A stretch of 64,000 nt of DNA from Selenomonadaceae bacterium (GCA_024698045.1 JAILRS010000002.1:1-64000), one strand, 5' to 3'; shown: positions 18,229-27,675, numbered from the stretch's first letter. Notes: generated by a model from the sequence alone, not told the origin. Translations and numbers: made by a program.

Positions 18229-19044
18229 ATGAGAAAAATTTTTATGGCGGTCTTATTATTGGTGACAATGGCATTGGCAAGCGGATGCGGTGGCGGCGGA
18301 GAAAAGATACCGACGGATGGCGACAGCAGCAGAGAATTGAAAAAAATCGTAATCGGTTTGGATGACGAATATGCGCCGATGGGATTCAAAGACGACAAAA
18401 ACGAAATAGTCGGGTTTGATGTCGATTTAGCTAAGGAGGCTGCGAAACGTCTCGGGGCGGAAGTAGAATTCAAGGCTATAGATTGGAACAGTAAAGAAGC
18501 AGAATTGAAAAGCGGACGAATCGATATCATTTGGAACGGTCTGGATATAACCGAGGAACGCAAAGTAAATATGCTCTTCAGCGATCCTTACATGGATAAC
18601 CGTCAAATTATTTTCGTGAAGAGCGGTAACGATCAAGACATTAAAACCGAAATTGATTTATCCGGCAAGAAAGTCGGCACACAAGCAGGTTCCACCGCCG
18701 AAGCTTACATTGACAGCAAACTTGCACTCAAAGACAGCTTTGAAGAATTTAAAACTTACGGCGATTATGTAAGTGCTTTCATGGATTTGGAAAACGGCAG
18801 AATCGACGCACTTGTCTGCGACGAAATAGTCGGGCGTTACGCGCTGAGCAAACAAGATGGAAAATTTGATGCTCTTGATGTAACGGTCGGCGAAGTAAGT
18901 CAATTCGGCATTGCTTTCCGTAAAGACGATACAGAATTGCGTAACAGAGTACAGAAAGTTTTCGATGAAATGGTAGCCGACGGTACAGCCGCGCAAATTT
19001 CAAATGACTGGTTCAAATCGGATTTAATCAAGAAGAAAAAATAA
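18229..19044 (+). CDS. Polar amino acid ABC transporter, substrate-binding lipoprotein (paralogue)
   Basis: A 271-residue paralogue of the preceding gene, sharing most of its motifs: IVIGLDDEYAPMGF, VGFDVDLAKEAAKRLG, LDITEERKVNM and VGTQAGSTAE. The lipobox is LASGC (Cys20). ATG 18229 is chosen because a clean signal peptide begins there; an in-frame ATG at 18184 sits in the -10 region. It has its own promoter, so the two paralogues may be expressed differently and may bind different amino acids while sharing the permease that follows. Confidence 0.9.
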   Translation: MRKIFMAVLLLVTMALASGCGGGGEKIPTDGDSSRELKKIVIGLDDEYAPMGFKDDKNEIVGFDVDLAKEAAKRLGAEVEFKAIDWNSKEAELKSGRIDIIWNGLDITEERKVNMLFSDPYMDNRQIIFVKSGNDQDIKTEIDLSGKKVGTQAGSTAEAYIDSKLALKDSFEEFKTYGDYVSAFMDLENGRIDALVCDEIVGRYALSKQDGKFDALDVTVGEVSQFGIAFRKDDTELRNRVQKVFDEMVADGTAAQISNDWFKSDLIKKKK

Positions 19045-19108
19045 TCGGTAGTTGCTGAGGTTTGAACAGTGACCGCCGTCGCGAGACGGGAGTTAAGGAA
19101 TATCTGTC

Positions 19109-19753
19109 ATGGAAAAATTTTTGGATATGACGCTCCTGATAATGCAGGGCGCAGAAATAACGTTAGAGATATTTTTTGTAACTTTGATTCTGAGTTTACC
19201 GATAGGCGCGTTGGCGGCATTGGGCAGGATATCAAGTTTCAAGCCGATTCGTTATCTGATGGAATTTTATGTTTGGATAATGCGCGGCACTCCGTTAATG
19301 TTGCAACTGTTGTTCGTATACTTTGCACTGCCTATGGTTGGAATAATGTTGCCCGATATTGCGGCGGCTCTGCTTGCCTTCACGCTCAATTATGCGGCAT
19401 ACTTCGCCGAAATTTTCCGCGCAGGTATTCAGGCAATACCGAAAGGACAATACGAGGCGGCAAAAGCATTAGGATTAGGTCATTGGCAAATGATGCGTTT
19501 CGTAATTTTTCCGCAAGTGTTGCGCGTAGTACTGCCGCCTATTTCCAACGAGACGATTAACTTAGTCAAAGACACGTCGTTGATTTATATTTTGGCAATG
19601 AATGATTTGTTGCGTGTTGCGCGGACGATTGTTCAGCGCGAATTTGATATGACACCGTTTGTGATAGCGGGCGCGTTTTATCTGATAATGACGGCGGTAC
19701 TCACGTGGGTATTTAAGAAACTTGAACAACGCTACGGATCTTATGAAACTTGA
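19109..19753 (+). CDS. Polar amino acid ABC transporter permease (HisM/GlnP family)
   Basis: A 214-residue inner-membrane permease with about five membrane segments and the EAA loop that contacts the ATPase (QYEAAKALGLG). It lies 64 bases after the second binding protein. No ATP-binding subunit gene is nearby: the next gene is a cell-wall amidase that overlaps the permease end region. The transporter must therefore borrow an ATPase encoded elsewhere, or the ATPase gene has moved. Both upstream binding proteins could feed this single permease. Confidence 0.92.
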   Translation: MEKFLDMTLLIMQGAEITLEIFFVTLILSLPIGALAALGRISSFKPIRYLMEFYVWIMRGTPLMLQLLFVYFALPMVGIMLPDIAAALLAFTLNYAAYFAEIFRAGIQAIPKGQYEAAKALGLGHWQMMRFVIFPQVLRVVLPPISNETINLVKDTSLIYILAMNDLLRVARTIVQREFDMTPFVIAGAFYLIMTAVLTWVFKKLEQRYGSYET

Positions 19754-19802
19754 GAAAAAATTTTTATCGTCAATATTTAACCAATCCGGAGGGGGCTTTG
19801 GT

Positions 19803-21542
19803 TTGATTAAAAATTTTATACTGAGTCTCCTCATTTTATTTGCGGCGACATCAGTTGTTTATGCGGCGAACGGTGATTTTAATGCCAGGAAGGGAAATTT
19901 GACCGAAGTAAGCGCAGTAAGAATCGGCTACGGTTCGGGCACGGTTCGCATTGTCATCGATACAACCGCAAAGATAAAATTCAGCGAATCATATGCCGAA
20001 AATCCTTCGCGCGTCATAATCGACATGCATAATACTTGGCTAAGTCCCAATGTTCAGCGCGAAATCGAATTGAAATCTTTGGCGGCGAAAAAAGTTCGCA
20101 TCGCGCAATTCAATGCCACAACTGTTCGCTTGGTAATCGAAAGTATGGCGGATATCAAGCCCTTTCATCTCACCGGCGGCCCCAAAGGTTATCGCTTCGT
20201 TATCGATGTCGGTAATGTTGCCTTCAAAGAAAATCCCGAATTGAATAAACCCGACGACGATGCTCAAAAGAAAAAACAGGAGCAGGAAAAACAAGAACAA
20301 ATTGAACGCGAAAAACAGGCGCAACTTGAACGCGATAGACAGGCTCAACTTGAACGCGATAGACAAGCTCAACTTGAACGCGACAAGCAAGCACAAATTG
20401 AACGCGACAAGCAAGCACAACTTGAACGTCAAGAGCGCGAACGTTTGGCAAAAATTGAAAATGAGCGTCAGGCACAATTAGAAAAGGAACGTCAAGAACG
20501 CGATAGGCTCGAGAGAGAACATCAAGAACGTGAAAGACAAGCGCAACTTGAAATCGAACGGCTCGAACGAGAACGGCAGGAACGTGAGCGACAAGATCGC
20601 GAAAGAGAAGAGCGTGCACGTCAAGAGCGTGAACGTTTGGAACAGGAAGCGCAAACCAAAGAAGAACTCGAACTGTTAAAGGAGCAAGAAAAACAAGAGC
20701 GTAAATTACGCGAAAAACAAGAGCGTGAAATGCGTGAGCTCAAAGAAAAACAGGAACGCGAATTGAAGAAACAACAGGAAAAACAAGAACGCGAACTCCG
20801 TAAGCAAAAGGAAAAGGAAGAACGCGATAAAAAAGACCGTCGCGACAAAGATAAAAATAAAGACACCGAAAAAAATACAGATAATGATAATGACACTTAT
20901 GACAACGGTACAGACGTCGAAAAACCTTTCGGCGATTTGAATACGGAGTTGGAGAATTTGTCGGCATTGGGCGGAAAGAGAATAGTAATCGACCCCGGTC
21001 ACGGCGGTAACGATGCCGGCGCGATAGGCCCCACAGGGATAATGGAAAAAAATGTTACGCTGAAAGTTTCTTTGGAACTTCGTAAATTGCTTGAGGCGGA
21101 AGGTGCCGAAGTAATAATGACGCGTGACAGTGATACAACCGTTTCCAGCAAAGGCGCGTCGGCTTCGGATATCGAGGAGTTGGGCGCACGTTGCGAAGTG
21201 GCGAACAGAATCAACGCGGATATTTTCATTTCGATTCATGCCGACAGTTTCACACGCCCCGAGGCACGCGGTACAACGGGCTATTACTACAGTCGCGGCG
21301 CAGGTTCGGGACAAAGACTTGCCGATTGTATTCGTCGCAATTTAATCGAGCAATTGGGCACACCCAGTCGCGGAACACAGCCGTGTAATTTCTACGTCGT
21401 GCATCATACCGATATGCCGGCAACTCTTATCGAATTGGGTTTCATCTCCAATTACGAGGAAGAAAAACTTTTGAATTCGGCAGAAGGTGTTCGCAAAGCT
21501 GCGCAGGGTATTCTTGACGGTATAGAAGATTATTTCGGATAA
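19803..21542 (+). CDS. N-acetylmuramoyl-L-alanine amidase with AMIN domain and long charged helix
   Basis: A periplasmic Zn amidase that cleaves the peptide stem from muramic acid. Order: signal peptide; AMIN domain (~residues 30-155, TVRIVIDTTAKIKFSE, RVIIDMHNTW); a ~220-residue region rich in Glu, Arg, Gln and Lys with RQAQLERD-type repeats; and a C-terminal Amidase_3 domain. The catalytic domain shows VIDPGHGGNDAG (Zn His), ISIHADS (Zn His) and TLIELGF (catalytic Glu). The start is set at TTG 19803, preceded by GGAGGGGG, which gives a clean signal peptide; an ATG at 19746 would overlap the permease and spoil it. The usual linker is far shorter; the charged one probably forms a rigid single helix or coiled coil spanning the periplasm. 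Confidence 0.9.
   Translation: MIKNFILSLLILFAATSVVYAANGDFNARKGNLTEVSAVRIGYGSGTVRIVIDTTAKIKFSESYAENPSRVIIDMHNTWLSPNVQREIELKSLAAKKVRIAQFNATTVRLVIESMADIKPFHLTGGPKGYRFVIDVGNVAFKENPELNKPDDDAQKKKQEQEKQEQIEREKQAQLERDRQAQLERDRQAQLERDKQAQIERDKQAQLERQERERLAKIENERQAQLEKERQERDRLEREHQERERQAQLEIERLERERQERERQDREREERARQERERLEQEAQTKEELELLKEQEKQERKLREKQEREMRELKEKQERELKKQQEKQERELRKQKEKEERDKKDRRDKDKNKDTEKNTDNDNDTYDNGTDVEKPFGDLNTELENLSALGGKRIVIDPGHGGNDAGAIGPTGIMEKNVTLKVSLELRKLLEAEGAEVIMTRDSDTTVSSKGASASDIEELGARCEVANRINADIFISIHADSFTRPEARGTTGYYYSRGAGSGQRLADCIRRNLIEQLGTPSRGTQPCNFYVVHHTDMPATLIELGFISNYEEEKLLNSAEGVRKAAQGILDGIEDYFG
20290..20840 (+). repeat. Short in-gene repeats encoding Glu/Arg/Gln-rich helix of the amidase
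   Basis: Imperfect tandem repeats, clearest at about 20320-20430 where a 24-base unit encodes RQAQLERD. They then degrade into ERERQ and KEKQERE units. All stay in frame, so the length can vary without breaking the gene. Confidence 0.8.
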
Positions 21543-21555
21543 ACAAATAACATAG

Positions 21556-21586
21556 TCCTCCGTATTGTCGCGGAGGATTTTTTTTG
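21556..21586 (+). terminator. Terminator after amidase
   Basis: TCCTCCG pairs with CGGAGGA around a short loop and is followed by eight T. Confidence 0.85.
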
Positions 21587-21633
21587 CTATCATCAAGCGA
21601 ATAAAAAATTTTGAATACGGAGGTAATTTTTAA

Positions 21634-22653
21634 ATGACAATCATAGTGACGGGCGGCGCAGGATTTATAGGCGGTAATTTCGTTTACTACCAACTGAAGA
21701 ATCATCCCGAAGATAAAATCGTCTGCTTGGATAAGTTGACGTACGCCGGCAACATGGAAACTTTGGAAGAGGCTTTGAAGTCGCCGAATTTTAAATTTGT
21801 TCGTGCGGATATCGCGGATCGTGATGCGGTTTATAAATTGTTCGAGGAAGTCAAGCCCGATATCGTAGTCAATTTTGCGGCGGAAAGTCATGTAGACAGA
21901 TCGATTGAAGACCCCGAACTTTTCTTGCGCACGAATATTATCGGAACAAGTGTTTTGCTTGACGCGTGCAGAAAATACGGAATCAAACGCTATCATCAAG
22001 TTTCCACTGATGAAGTTTACGGCGATTTACCTTTAGACCGTCCCGATTTGTTTTTCACCGAGACGACAAATTTGCATACATCAAGTCCGTATTCGGCAAG
22101 TAAGGCATCGGCGGATTTATTGGTACAGGCTTATCAACGTACATACAAAATCCCCGCAACAATCAGTCGTTGTTCAAACAATTACGGCGCGTATCATTTC
22201 CCCGAGAAATTAATTCCGCTGATGATAATAAATGCGCTCAACGGAAAGAAATTGCCCGTGTACGGAAAGGGCGACAACGTCCGCGATTGGCTCTACGTGG
22301 AAGATCATTGCTCGGCGATTGATTTGATTATCAGACGCGGCACGATTGGTGAAGTGTACAATATCGGCGGACATAACGAACGCAAAAATATCGACGTCGT
22401 CAAAACCATTTTAAAAATTCTCGGCAAGGGCGAAGAGTTAATCGAATTCGTGACCGACCGTAAGGGACACGATCGCCGTTATGCAATCGACCCGACAAAA
22501 ATTTCAAATGAACTCGGTTGGACTCCGCAGACGAAATTTGATGACGGTATCAAATTAACTGTGGCGTGGTATTTGGAAAATCGCACATGGTGGGAAAAAA
22601 TTATCAGCGGCGAATATCAAAATTATTATGCACGTATGTATGACAATCGCTGA
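21634..22653 (+). CDS. rmlB: dTDP-glucose 4,6-dehydratase
   Basis: Converts dTDP-glucose to dTDP-4-keto-6-deoxyglucose, an early step to dTDP-rhamnose and other deoxysugars of the surface polysaccharide. The 339 residues (usual length) show the NAD-binding GGAGFIGG at 7-14, the catalytic VSTDEVYG (Thr125-Asp126-Glu127) and YSASK (Tyr153, Lys157) of the extended SDR family. SD CGGAGG precedes ATG 21634. The rmlA, rmlC and rmlD partners are not in the window. cbiD begins 4 bases after the stop, an unexpected operon partner. Confidence 0.93.
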   Translation: MTIIVTGGAGFIGGNFVYYQLKNHPEDKIVCLDKLTYAGNMETLEEALKSPNFKFVRADIADRDAVYKLFEEVKPDIVVNFAAESHVDRSIEDPELFLRTNIIGTSVLLDACRKYGIKRYHQVSTDEVYGDLPLDRPDLFFTETTNLHTSSPYSASKASADLLVQAYQRTYKIPATISRCSNNYGAYHFPEKLIPLMIINALNGKKLPVYGKGDNVRDWLYVEDHCSAIDLIIRRGTIGEVYNIGGHNERKNIDVVKTILKILGKGEELIEFVTDRKGHDRRYAIDPTKISNELGWTPQTKFDDGIKLTVAWYLENRTWWEKIISGEYQNYYARMYDNR

Positions 22654-22657
22654 TTAG

Positions 22658-23710
22658 ATGAAAAAAATTTTACGAAGCGGCTACACAACGGGCGCATGTG
22701 CGGCGGCAGGAGTCAAGGCGGCATTGATTTGCATGACGACGGGCGAAAGAGTTGACGGCGTAGATATCACCGCGCTTGACGGGACATTGTTAAAAATTCC
22801 GATTGAGAAGGTCGAAAAAAAATCCGACGGGATTCGCGTTGAGGTTATCAAATTTTCGGGCGACGATCCCGATATAACAAACGGCGTGTCAATTTTTACG
22901 ACGGTACGGAAAATTTCGGGCGAAGGAATAAATTTCCGCGCAGGTTTGGGCGTAGGTCATATCACAAAGCCGGGTTTGCAATTGCCCGTCGGCGAACCTG
23001 CCATCAATCCCGCGCCGAGAAAGTTGATTCGTAATGTGGCGGAAGAATTTGATATCGACGGTCTCGAGATAGAAATTTCAATCCCCGAGGGTGTGACATT
23101 GGCGCAGAAAACTTTAAATCCCGTACTGGGTGTGGAAGGTGGTCTTTCGATTATCGGCACTACGGGTGTTCTTCGCCCGATGTCCGAGGAGGCTTTTAAA
23201 AATTCGCTTGTGCCGCAAATCGACGTAGCCAAGGCGGCAGGTTTCGATACGTTGGTATTTGTACCGGGAAAAATCGGCGAAACTATTGCGAAAAAATTGG
23301 GATACCCCGAAGGCGCGATAATTCAGACGAGTAATTTTATCGGCTTTATGCTCGAGGCGGCGGCGGATAGGAATATCGCGAAAATAATTTTGTGCGGTCA
23401 TATCGGTAAACTCGCCAAAGTTGCCGCCGGTGTCTTTCACACGCATAACCGCGTCGCCGATTGCAGATTGGAAACACTTGCCGCGTATTGTGCCGCCGAA
23501 GGTTTACCGTCCGCCGAAGTCCGCAGAATTTTAGCCGCCAATACTACCGAAGACGCTGCGCAGATTATCGCGGAAAATAAATTTGAACGCGTTTACAAAA
23601 TCATAGCGATACGCGCAAGTCAACGCGCCAAGCGTTATGTTTACGGTAAACTTGATGTGGATATTGTTCTTGTCGATTACGGCGGTAACGTACTCGGAAC
23701 AAACTTTTAG
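22658..23710 (+). CDS. cbiD: Cobalt-precorrin-5B C1-methyltransferase
   Basis: SAM-dependent C-1 methylation in the anaerobic cobalamin pathway. The 350-residue length is usual for CbiD. The N-terminal RSGYTTGACAAAG is the family signature, followed by DDPDITNG and GHITKPGL. It stops with TAG at 23708-23710, showing that amber is an ordinary stop in this genome. It follows rmlB by 4 bases and precedes cbiE, the next enzyme but one in the same pathway. The other cbi genes are not in the window. Confidence 0.93.
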   Translation: MKKILRSGYTTGACAAAGVKAALICMTTGERVDGVDITALDGTLLKIPIEKVEKKSDGIRVEVIKFSGDDPDITNGVSIFTTVRKISGEGINFRAGLGVGHITKPGLQLPVGEPAINPAPRKLIRNVAEEFDIDGLEIEISIPEGVTLAQKTLNPVLGVEGGLSIIGTTGVLRPMSEEAFKNSLVPQIDVAKAAGFDTLVFVPGKIGETIAKKLGYPEGAIIQTSNFIGFMLEAAADRNIAKIILCGHIGKLAKVAAGVFHTHNRVADCRLETLAAYCAAEGLPSAEVRRILAANTTEDAAQIIAENKFERVYKIIAIRASQRAKRYVYGKLDVDIVLVDYGGNVLGTNF

Positions 23711-23730
23711 ACTTTTATCGGAGGTAACGT

Positions 23731-24369
23731 GTGCAGAAAAAAATAATCGTCGCAGGCATAGGCCCCGGCGGCGAAGAATTTATTACACCTGCCGCGCTGA
23801 AGAAAATTCGTGCGGCTAAATTTTTGGTCGGCGGTCGTCGTGCACTGTCGGAATTCGCAAACCCTGCGCAGGTAACTTGTGCAATCACGCGCGATTTGAA
23901 TACGCCGATTAATTTCATACGCGACAATTTGCCGCAAGATGATATAGTCGTCATGGTGAGCGGAGACCCCGGATATTTTTCACTACTCGATTTACTCCGT
24001 AAAAAATTTCCGCCCGAAATAATCGAAGTCATTCCGTCAATCAGCGCGATTCAACTTGCCTTCGCAAAAATCGCCCTGCCTTGGCATAACGCGACACTCC
24101 TTAGTTTTCACGGGCGGCAACCTAAACGAAGTGATTTACAATTCGTCGAAGGAAAAATTTTGGGCATGTTGACCGATACCGAATTTAATTCCGCAACCAT
24201 CTCGAAAATTTTACTCGATTGCGGTTGGGCGCGCGATTCAATCATAACCGTATGTGCGCGGCTGTCTTATCCCGATGAAAAAATTTTCACGCAAACTTTA
24301 TCGACTGCCGCCGATTCCGAACCCGTCGCGAATTGTGTGTTAATCGTTCGCAATCCCGAAACCATTTAA
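23731..24369 (+). CDS. cbiE: Cobalt-precorrin-7 C5-methyltransferase
   Basis: Methylates C-5 of the corrin ring. The 212-residue protein has the tetrapyrrole methylase fold: IIVAGIGPGG at the start, VVMVSGDPGYFSLL (SAM site), and VIPSISAIQLAFAK. Start is GTG 23731 with CGGAGG upstream; no ATG fits. In many bacteria CbiE is fused or adjacent to CbiT; no cbiT follows here, since the next gene is fliK. Confidence 0.9.
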   Translation: MQKKIIVAGIGPGGEEFITPAALKKIRAAKFLVGGRRALSEFANPAQVTCAITRDLNTPINFIRDNLPQDDIVVMVSGDPGYFSLLDLLRKKFPPEIIEVIPSISAIQLAFAKIALPWHNATLLSFHGRQPKRSDLQFVEGKILGMLTDTEFNSATISKILLDCGWARDSIITVCARLSYPDEKIFTQTLSTAADSEPVANCVLIVRNPETI

Positions 24370-24418
24370 CTAAGGCAGGAAATCTTTCGATACATTTTCG
24401 AGAGAGGTGAGGTGAAAA

Positions 24419-27016
24419 ATGGCAAATACTACAAATATGATGTCGATAGCCCCGAATCAAGCGGCATCGTCGCGAAATGTTTCGCATAGTACACGCCCTA
24501 AATATAAATCGGCTTCGCATTCCGACAGTAAAAATTTTAGCGCGACACTTAACAAATTCAACGAAAAAGTAGATGACATTCGGCAAAGTATTCAAAACTT
24601 AAAGGATACAATCGATAAGTCAACGCAAGCAGAATCGGACGCAAAACAGGTCGACGAAATCACAGATACGGATGTTCAAGGGATGAACGATATTCCGCAG
24701 GATGCAACTAAGCAGGACGAAAAAATCACGGCAACGCCCGAAGATAATTCCAAAGTCACAACGTCCATGCCGAAAGATAAAATCACTCCTGCGGATATTT
24801 TTATCGGCGCAAATACTTCGGTAGAGACGGCAAAAGTTCCGGACGCTTTGACAGTCACGACGGAAGATGTCGCGCCCGTCGCCGAAAATATTTCGGTCAA
24901 GGAAAATGTCGACGATTCAAATGTCACGGACAATCAAATCGCGCAAAATCCTTGGGCGGCGTCAAATATGGCTTATATGTTCACAATGAACACCGAATCA
25001 CTGTTGGCAACGAAATCGATTGAATCGCAGACAACACAACAAGTTACAGCCGTCGCGGGCGTGCAGGAAGTTAAATCGACACAAAGTTTGATGTCAATCA
25101 TGCCGCAGTCAACGAACGAATCTGCGCAAACAATGTTAAACGCGTTGGGCGGACAATCGTGGCGACAAATCAACGCGCAACCCCTTCAACAACAGCAGAC
25201 TATTCAACAACAACCTTTAACGCAAATGCAAGCTCAAACGGTCGAGCAATCGCAAGTAATTTCACAGAATCAATCACAGTCCGTCAACACACAACAAACG
25301 ATTCAACAACAACTTTTAACGCAAATGCAATCTCAACCGGTCGAGCAACCGCAGATAATTTCTCAGAATCAGTCACAGCCCGTTAACACACAACAAACTA
25401 TTCAACAACAACTTTTAACGCAGATACAAACTCAAACCGTTGAGCAACCGCAGATAATTTCGCAGAATCAATCACAGCCTGTTAACACACAACAAGTAAT
25501 TCAACCGTTAACTCAAACTCAACCGGTCGAGCAACCGCAGATAATTTCGCAGAATCAATCACAGCTTGTCAACACACAGCAGACTATTCAACAACAGCCT
25601 TTAACCCAAATGCAAACAGTCGAGCAACCGCAGATAATTTCTCAGAATCAGTCACAGCCCGTTAACACACAACAAACTATTCAACAACAACCTTTAACGC
25701 AAACTCAAACTCAAACCGTTGAGCAACCGCAGATAATTTCGCAGAATCAATCACAGCCCGTCAACACACAGCAAACGATTCAACAACAACCTTTAGCGCA
25801 GACACAAGCTCAAACCGTTGAGCAACTGCGGATAATTTCGCAGAATCAATCACAGCCCGTCAATACACAACAGACAATTCAACAACAACCTTTAACGCAA
25901 ACGCAAACAGTCGAGCAACCGCAGATAATTTTGCAAAATCAATCACAGCCCGTCAACACACAACAGACGATTCAACAACAACCTTTAACGCAGACACAAA
26001 CTCAACCGGTCGAGCAACCGCAAATAATTTCGCAGAATCAATCACAGCCCGTCAACACACAACAGACGATTCAACAACAACCTTTAACGCAGATACAAGC
26101 TCAAACCGTTGAGCAACCGCAGATAATTTCGCAGAATCTATCACAGCCCGTTAACACACAACAACCCATTCAACAACAACCTTTAACACAAATGCAAACT
26201 CAAACGGTCGAGCAACCGCAGATAATTCAACAGCAACCGCAAATTCAAGCTCAAGTAGTCGAATCAAAAACCACGGTACAAAATTTATCCGACGTGTTGG
26301 GCGTAAATGTGCAAACCGAAGACGCACCGACAACCGCGCCGATAATCCAACTGCAATCGACTTCGCAACAATTCAATCAAGACACGAACGCGCGACAAGA
26401 TGCACAGAATTTTGGCAGCCAATTTATGCAAACGGTAACAAATACCGAAGCACAGACACAAACAAATTCGACGGGCGGAGAAATTTTCGCGGCAAACTTA
26501 GCGTCAACCAATGACACAGCACCGACACAACAGACTACGCAACCGCAGAATGTCGACGCACCTTTACCGACGCCCGAAGATTTTGACGTACCGGGGCAGA
26601 TAGTCAGACAGGCGCGTTTGATTCGTGCGGCAGAAAATACCGAAATGGTTATTAAGCTCAATCCCGAACATTTGGGCGAAATGACTTTAAGAATTTCGGT
26701 CAGTCAAAACGGAGCAGTCAGTGCCAGTTTCCACAGTGATAATGCGCAGGTTCGCACGATTATAGAAAATTCTCTCGTGCAACTTCGTCAAGAGCTTAAC
26801 AACCAAGGATTGAAAGTCGATAATGTACAAGTTTACGCCGGCTTGGGTGACGGCAGTAGCTTGATGAACGGCAGAGGCGGACAGGCCTGGCAACAGAATC
26901 GTCAACAGCGTCAAGGCAATCGCAGAATTGATTTCGATGCGCTGGAACGCGAAGCAGATGCCACAACGCCCGTCGCGGAAAATATCGCCACGGATGGTGT
27001 TGATTACTCAGTTTGA
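24419..27016 (+). CDS. fliK: Flagellar hook-length control protein with long Gln-rich repeat region
   Basis: Molecular ruler and substrate-specificity switch of the flagellar export machine. 865 residues, about twice the usual length. The C-terminal Flg_hook domain (~residues 715-805) is recognisable from LNPEHLGEMTLRISV and LRQELNNQGLKVDNV, the part that contacts FlhB. Residues ~250-610 are about ten 29-33-residue repeats of the form QQTIQQQPLTQ...VEQPQIISQNQSQPVN. SD GAGAGGTGAGG precedes the ATG. flgD follows 18 bases later, the usual order. A longer ruler predicts a longer hook, but repeat-rich FliK could also be disordered; this is inference. Confidence 0.9.
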   Translation: MANTTNMMSIAPNQAASSRNVSHSTRPKYKSASHSDSKNFSATLNKFNEKVDDIRQSIQNLKDTIDKSTQAESDAKQVDEITDTDVQGMNDIPQDATKQDEKITATPEDNSKVTTSMPKDKITPADIFIGANTSVETAKVPDALTVTTEDVAPVAENISVKENVDDSNVTDNQIAQNPWAASNMAYMFTMNTESLLATKSIESQTTQQVTAVAGVQEVKSTQSLMSIMPQSTNESAQTMLNALGGQSWRQINAQPLQQQQTIQQQPLTQMQAQTVEQSQVISQNQSQSVNTQQTIQQQLLTQMQSQPVEQPQIISQNQSQPVNTQQTIQQQLLTQIQTQTVEQPQIISQNQSQPVNTQQVIQPLTQTQPVEQPQIISQNQSQLVNTQQTIQQQPLTQMQTVEQPQIISQNQSQPVNTQQTIQQQPLTQTQTQTVEQPQIISQNQSQPVNTQQTIQQQPLAQTQAQTVEQLRIISQNQSQPVNTQQTIQQQPLTQTQTVEQPQIILQNQSQPVNTQQTIQQQPLTQTQTQPVEQPQIISQNQSQPVNTQQTIQQQPLTQIQAQTVEQPQIISQNLSQPVNTQQPIQQQPLTQMQTQTVEQPQIIQQQPQIQAQVVESKTTVQNLSDVLGVNVQTEDAPTTAPIIQLQSTSQQFNQDTNARQDAQNFGSQFMQTVTNTEAQTQTNSTGGEIFAANLASTNDTAPTQQTTQPQNVDAPLPTPEDFDVPGQIVRQARLIRAAENTEMVIKLNPEHLGEMTLRISVSQNGAVSASFHSDNAQVRTIIENSLVQLRQELNNQGLKVDNVQVYAGLGDGSSLMNGRGGQAWQQNRQQRQGNRRIDFDALEREADATTPVAENIATDGVDYSV
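25177..26250 (+). repeat. Ten-unit in-frame tandem repeat within fliK
   Basis: Units of 87-99 bases, each encoding a variant of QPQIISQNQSQPVNTQQ plus a TIQQQPLTQ stretch of variable length; ten full units and partial ones at both ends. All length differences are multiples of three. High similarity between units implies recent expansion and likely copy-number variation between strains. Confidence 0.92.
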
Positions 27017-27034
27017 TTTTTGGAGGAGATTATT

Positions 27035-27592
27035 ATGGCAAACGCACTTAACACAATCACCGTCGACGGCGTAACTTATAACTCAGCTGCTTACGCGGCC
27101 GCAAATCCCAAGGAAGTTAAATTAAATGACAACCTGGATAAAGATGCATTCTTGCAATTACTTGTTGCGCAGTTGCAGAATCAAGATCCGCTTGAGCCGC
27201 AGGATAACAGCAGTTACATTGCCGAGCTTGCACAGTTCAGTTCATTGGAACAGATGACCAATGTCGCCGATAACCTCAAAGATTTGGGTACAGTCGTCGA
27301 TAACATTGATACTTCGGTTTTAGTCGGACAACTCAGCGGCATGATTGGCAAGGGCATTGATTGGGTCGAAACGGTGGAAACGGCGGACACGGCGGGCAAT
27401 CCCGTCACGTCTTCCCAAACCTTGTCGGGCGTCGTCAGCGGCGTCACAATCATCGAGGGTACTCCGCGCATTTTGGTCGAATCCGAAGGCGAAAAATATC
27501 ATGTTGATATCGCCAATATCGGGCACGTCTACGATTTGGATTCTTCCGAAGAAACTACAACCGAAACAGAAACCACAACCACAACCGAATAA
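27035..27592 (+). CDS. flgD: Flagellar hook assembly (capping) protein
   Basis: Scaffold at the tip of the growing hook. A 185-residue protein with the FlgD signature DAFLQLLVAQLQNQDPLEP and AELAQFSSLEQM in its N-terminal half and a short C-terminal beta domain. ATG 27035 is preceded by GGAGGAG; an in-frame TTG at 27020 lies inside that ribosome site and is unlikely. It ends in a Thr/Glu-rich tail (TTTETETTTTTE). Confidence 0.92.
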   Translation: MANALNTITVDGVTYNSAAYAAANPKEVKLNDNLDKDAFLQLLVAQLQNQDPLEPQDNSSYIAELAQFSSLEQMTNVADNLKDLGTVVDNIDTSVLVGQLSGMIGKGIDWVETVETADTAGNPVTSSQTLSGVVSGVTIIEGTPRILVESEGEKYHVDIANIGHVYDLDSSEETTTETETTTTTE

Positions 27593-27614
27593 TATTTTTT
27601 CCGCAAACCAAAAC

Positions 27615-27648
27615 AAAAGCCCCTTCGTTAATTCGGAGGAGCTTTTTT
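27615..27648 (+). terminator. Terminator after flgD
   Basis: AAGCCCCTTCG pairs with CGGAGGAGCTT (one mismatch) and is followed by six T. The convergent DUF6339-like gene ends 28 bases further on. Confidence 0.75.
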
Positions 27649-27675
27649 GTTGCGATTAGTTTTATGCCGGCGATA

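Noticed and set aside
25177..26250. CRISPR array
   Set aside because: The repeats are in-frame coding units of 87-99 bases without unique spacers or Cas genes; they encode the fliK repeat region.
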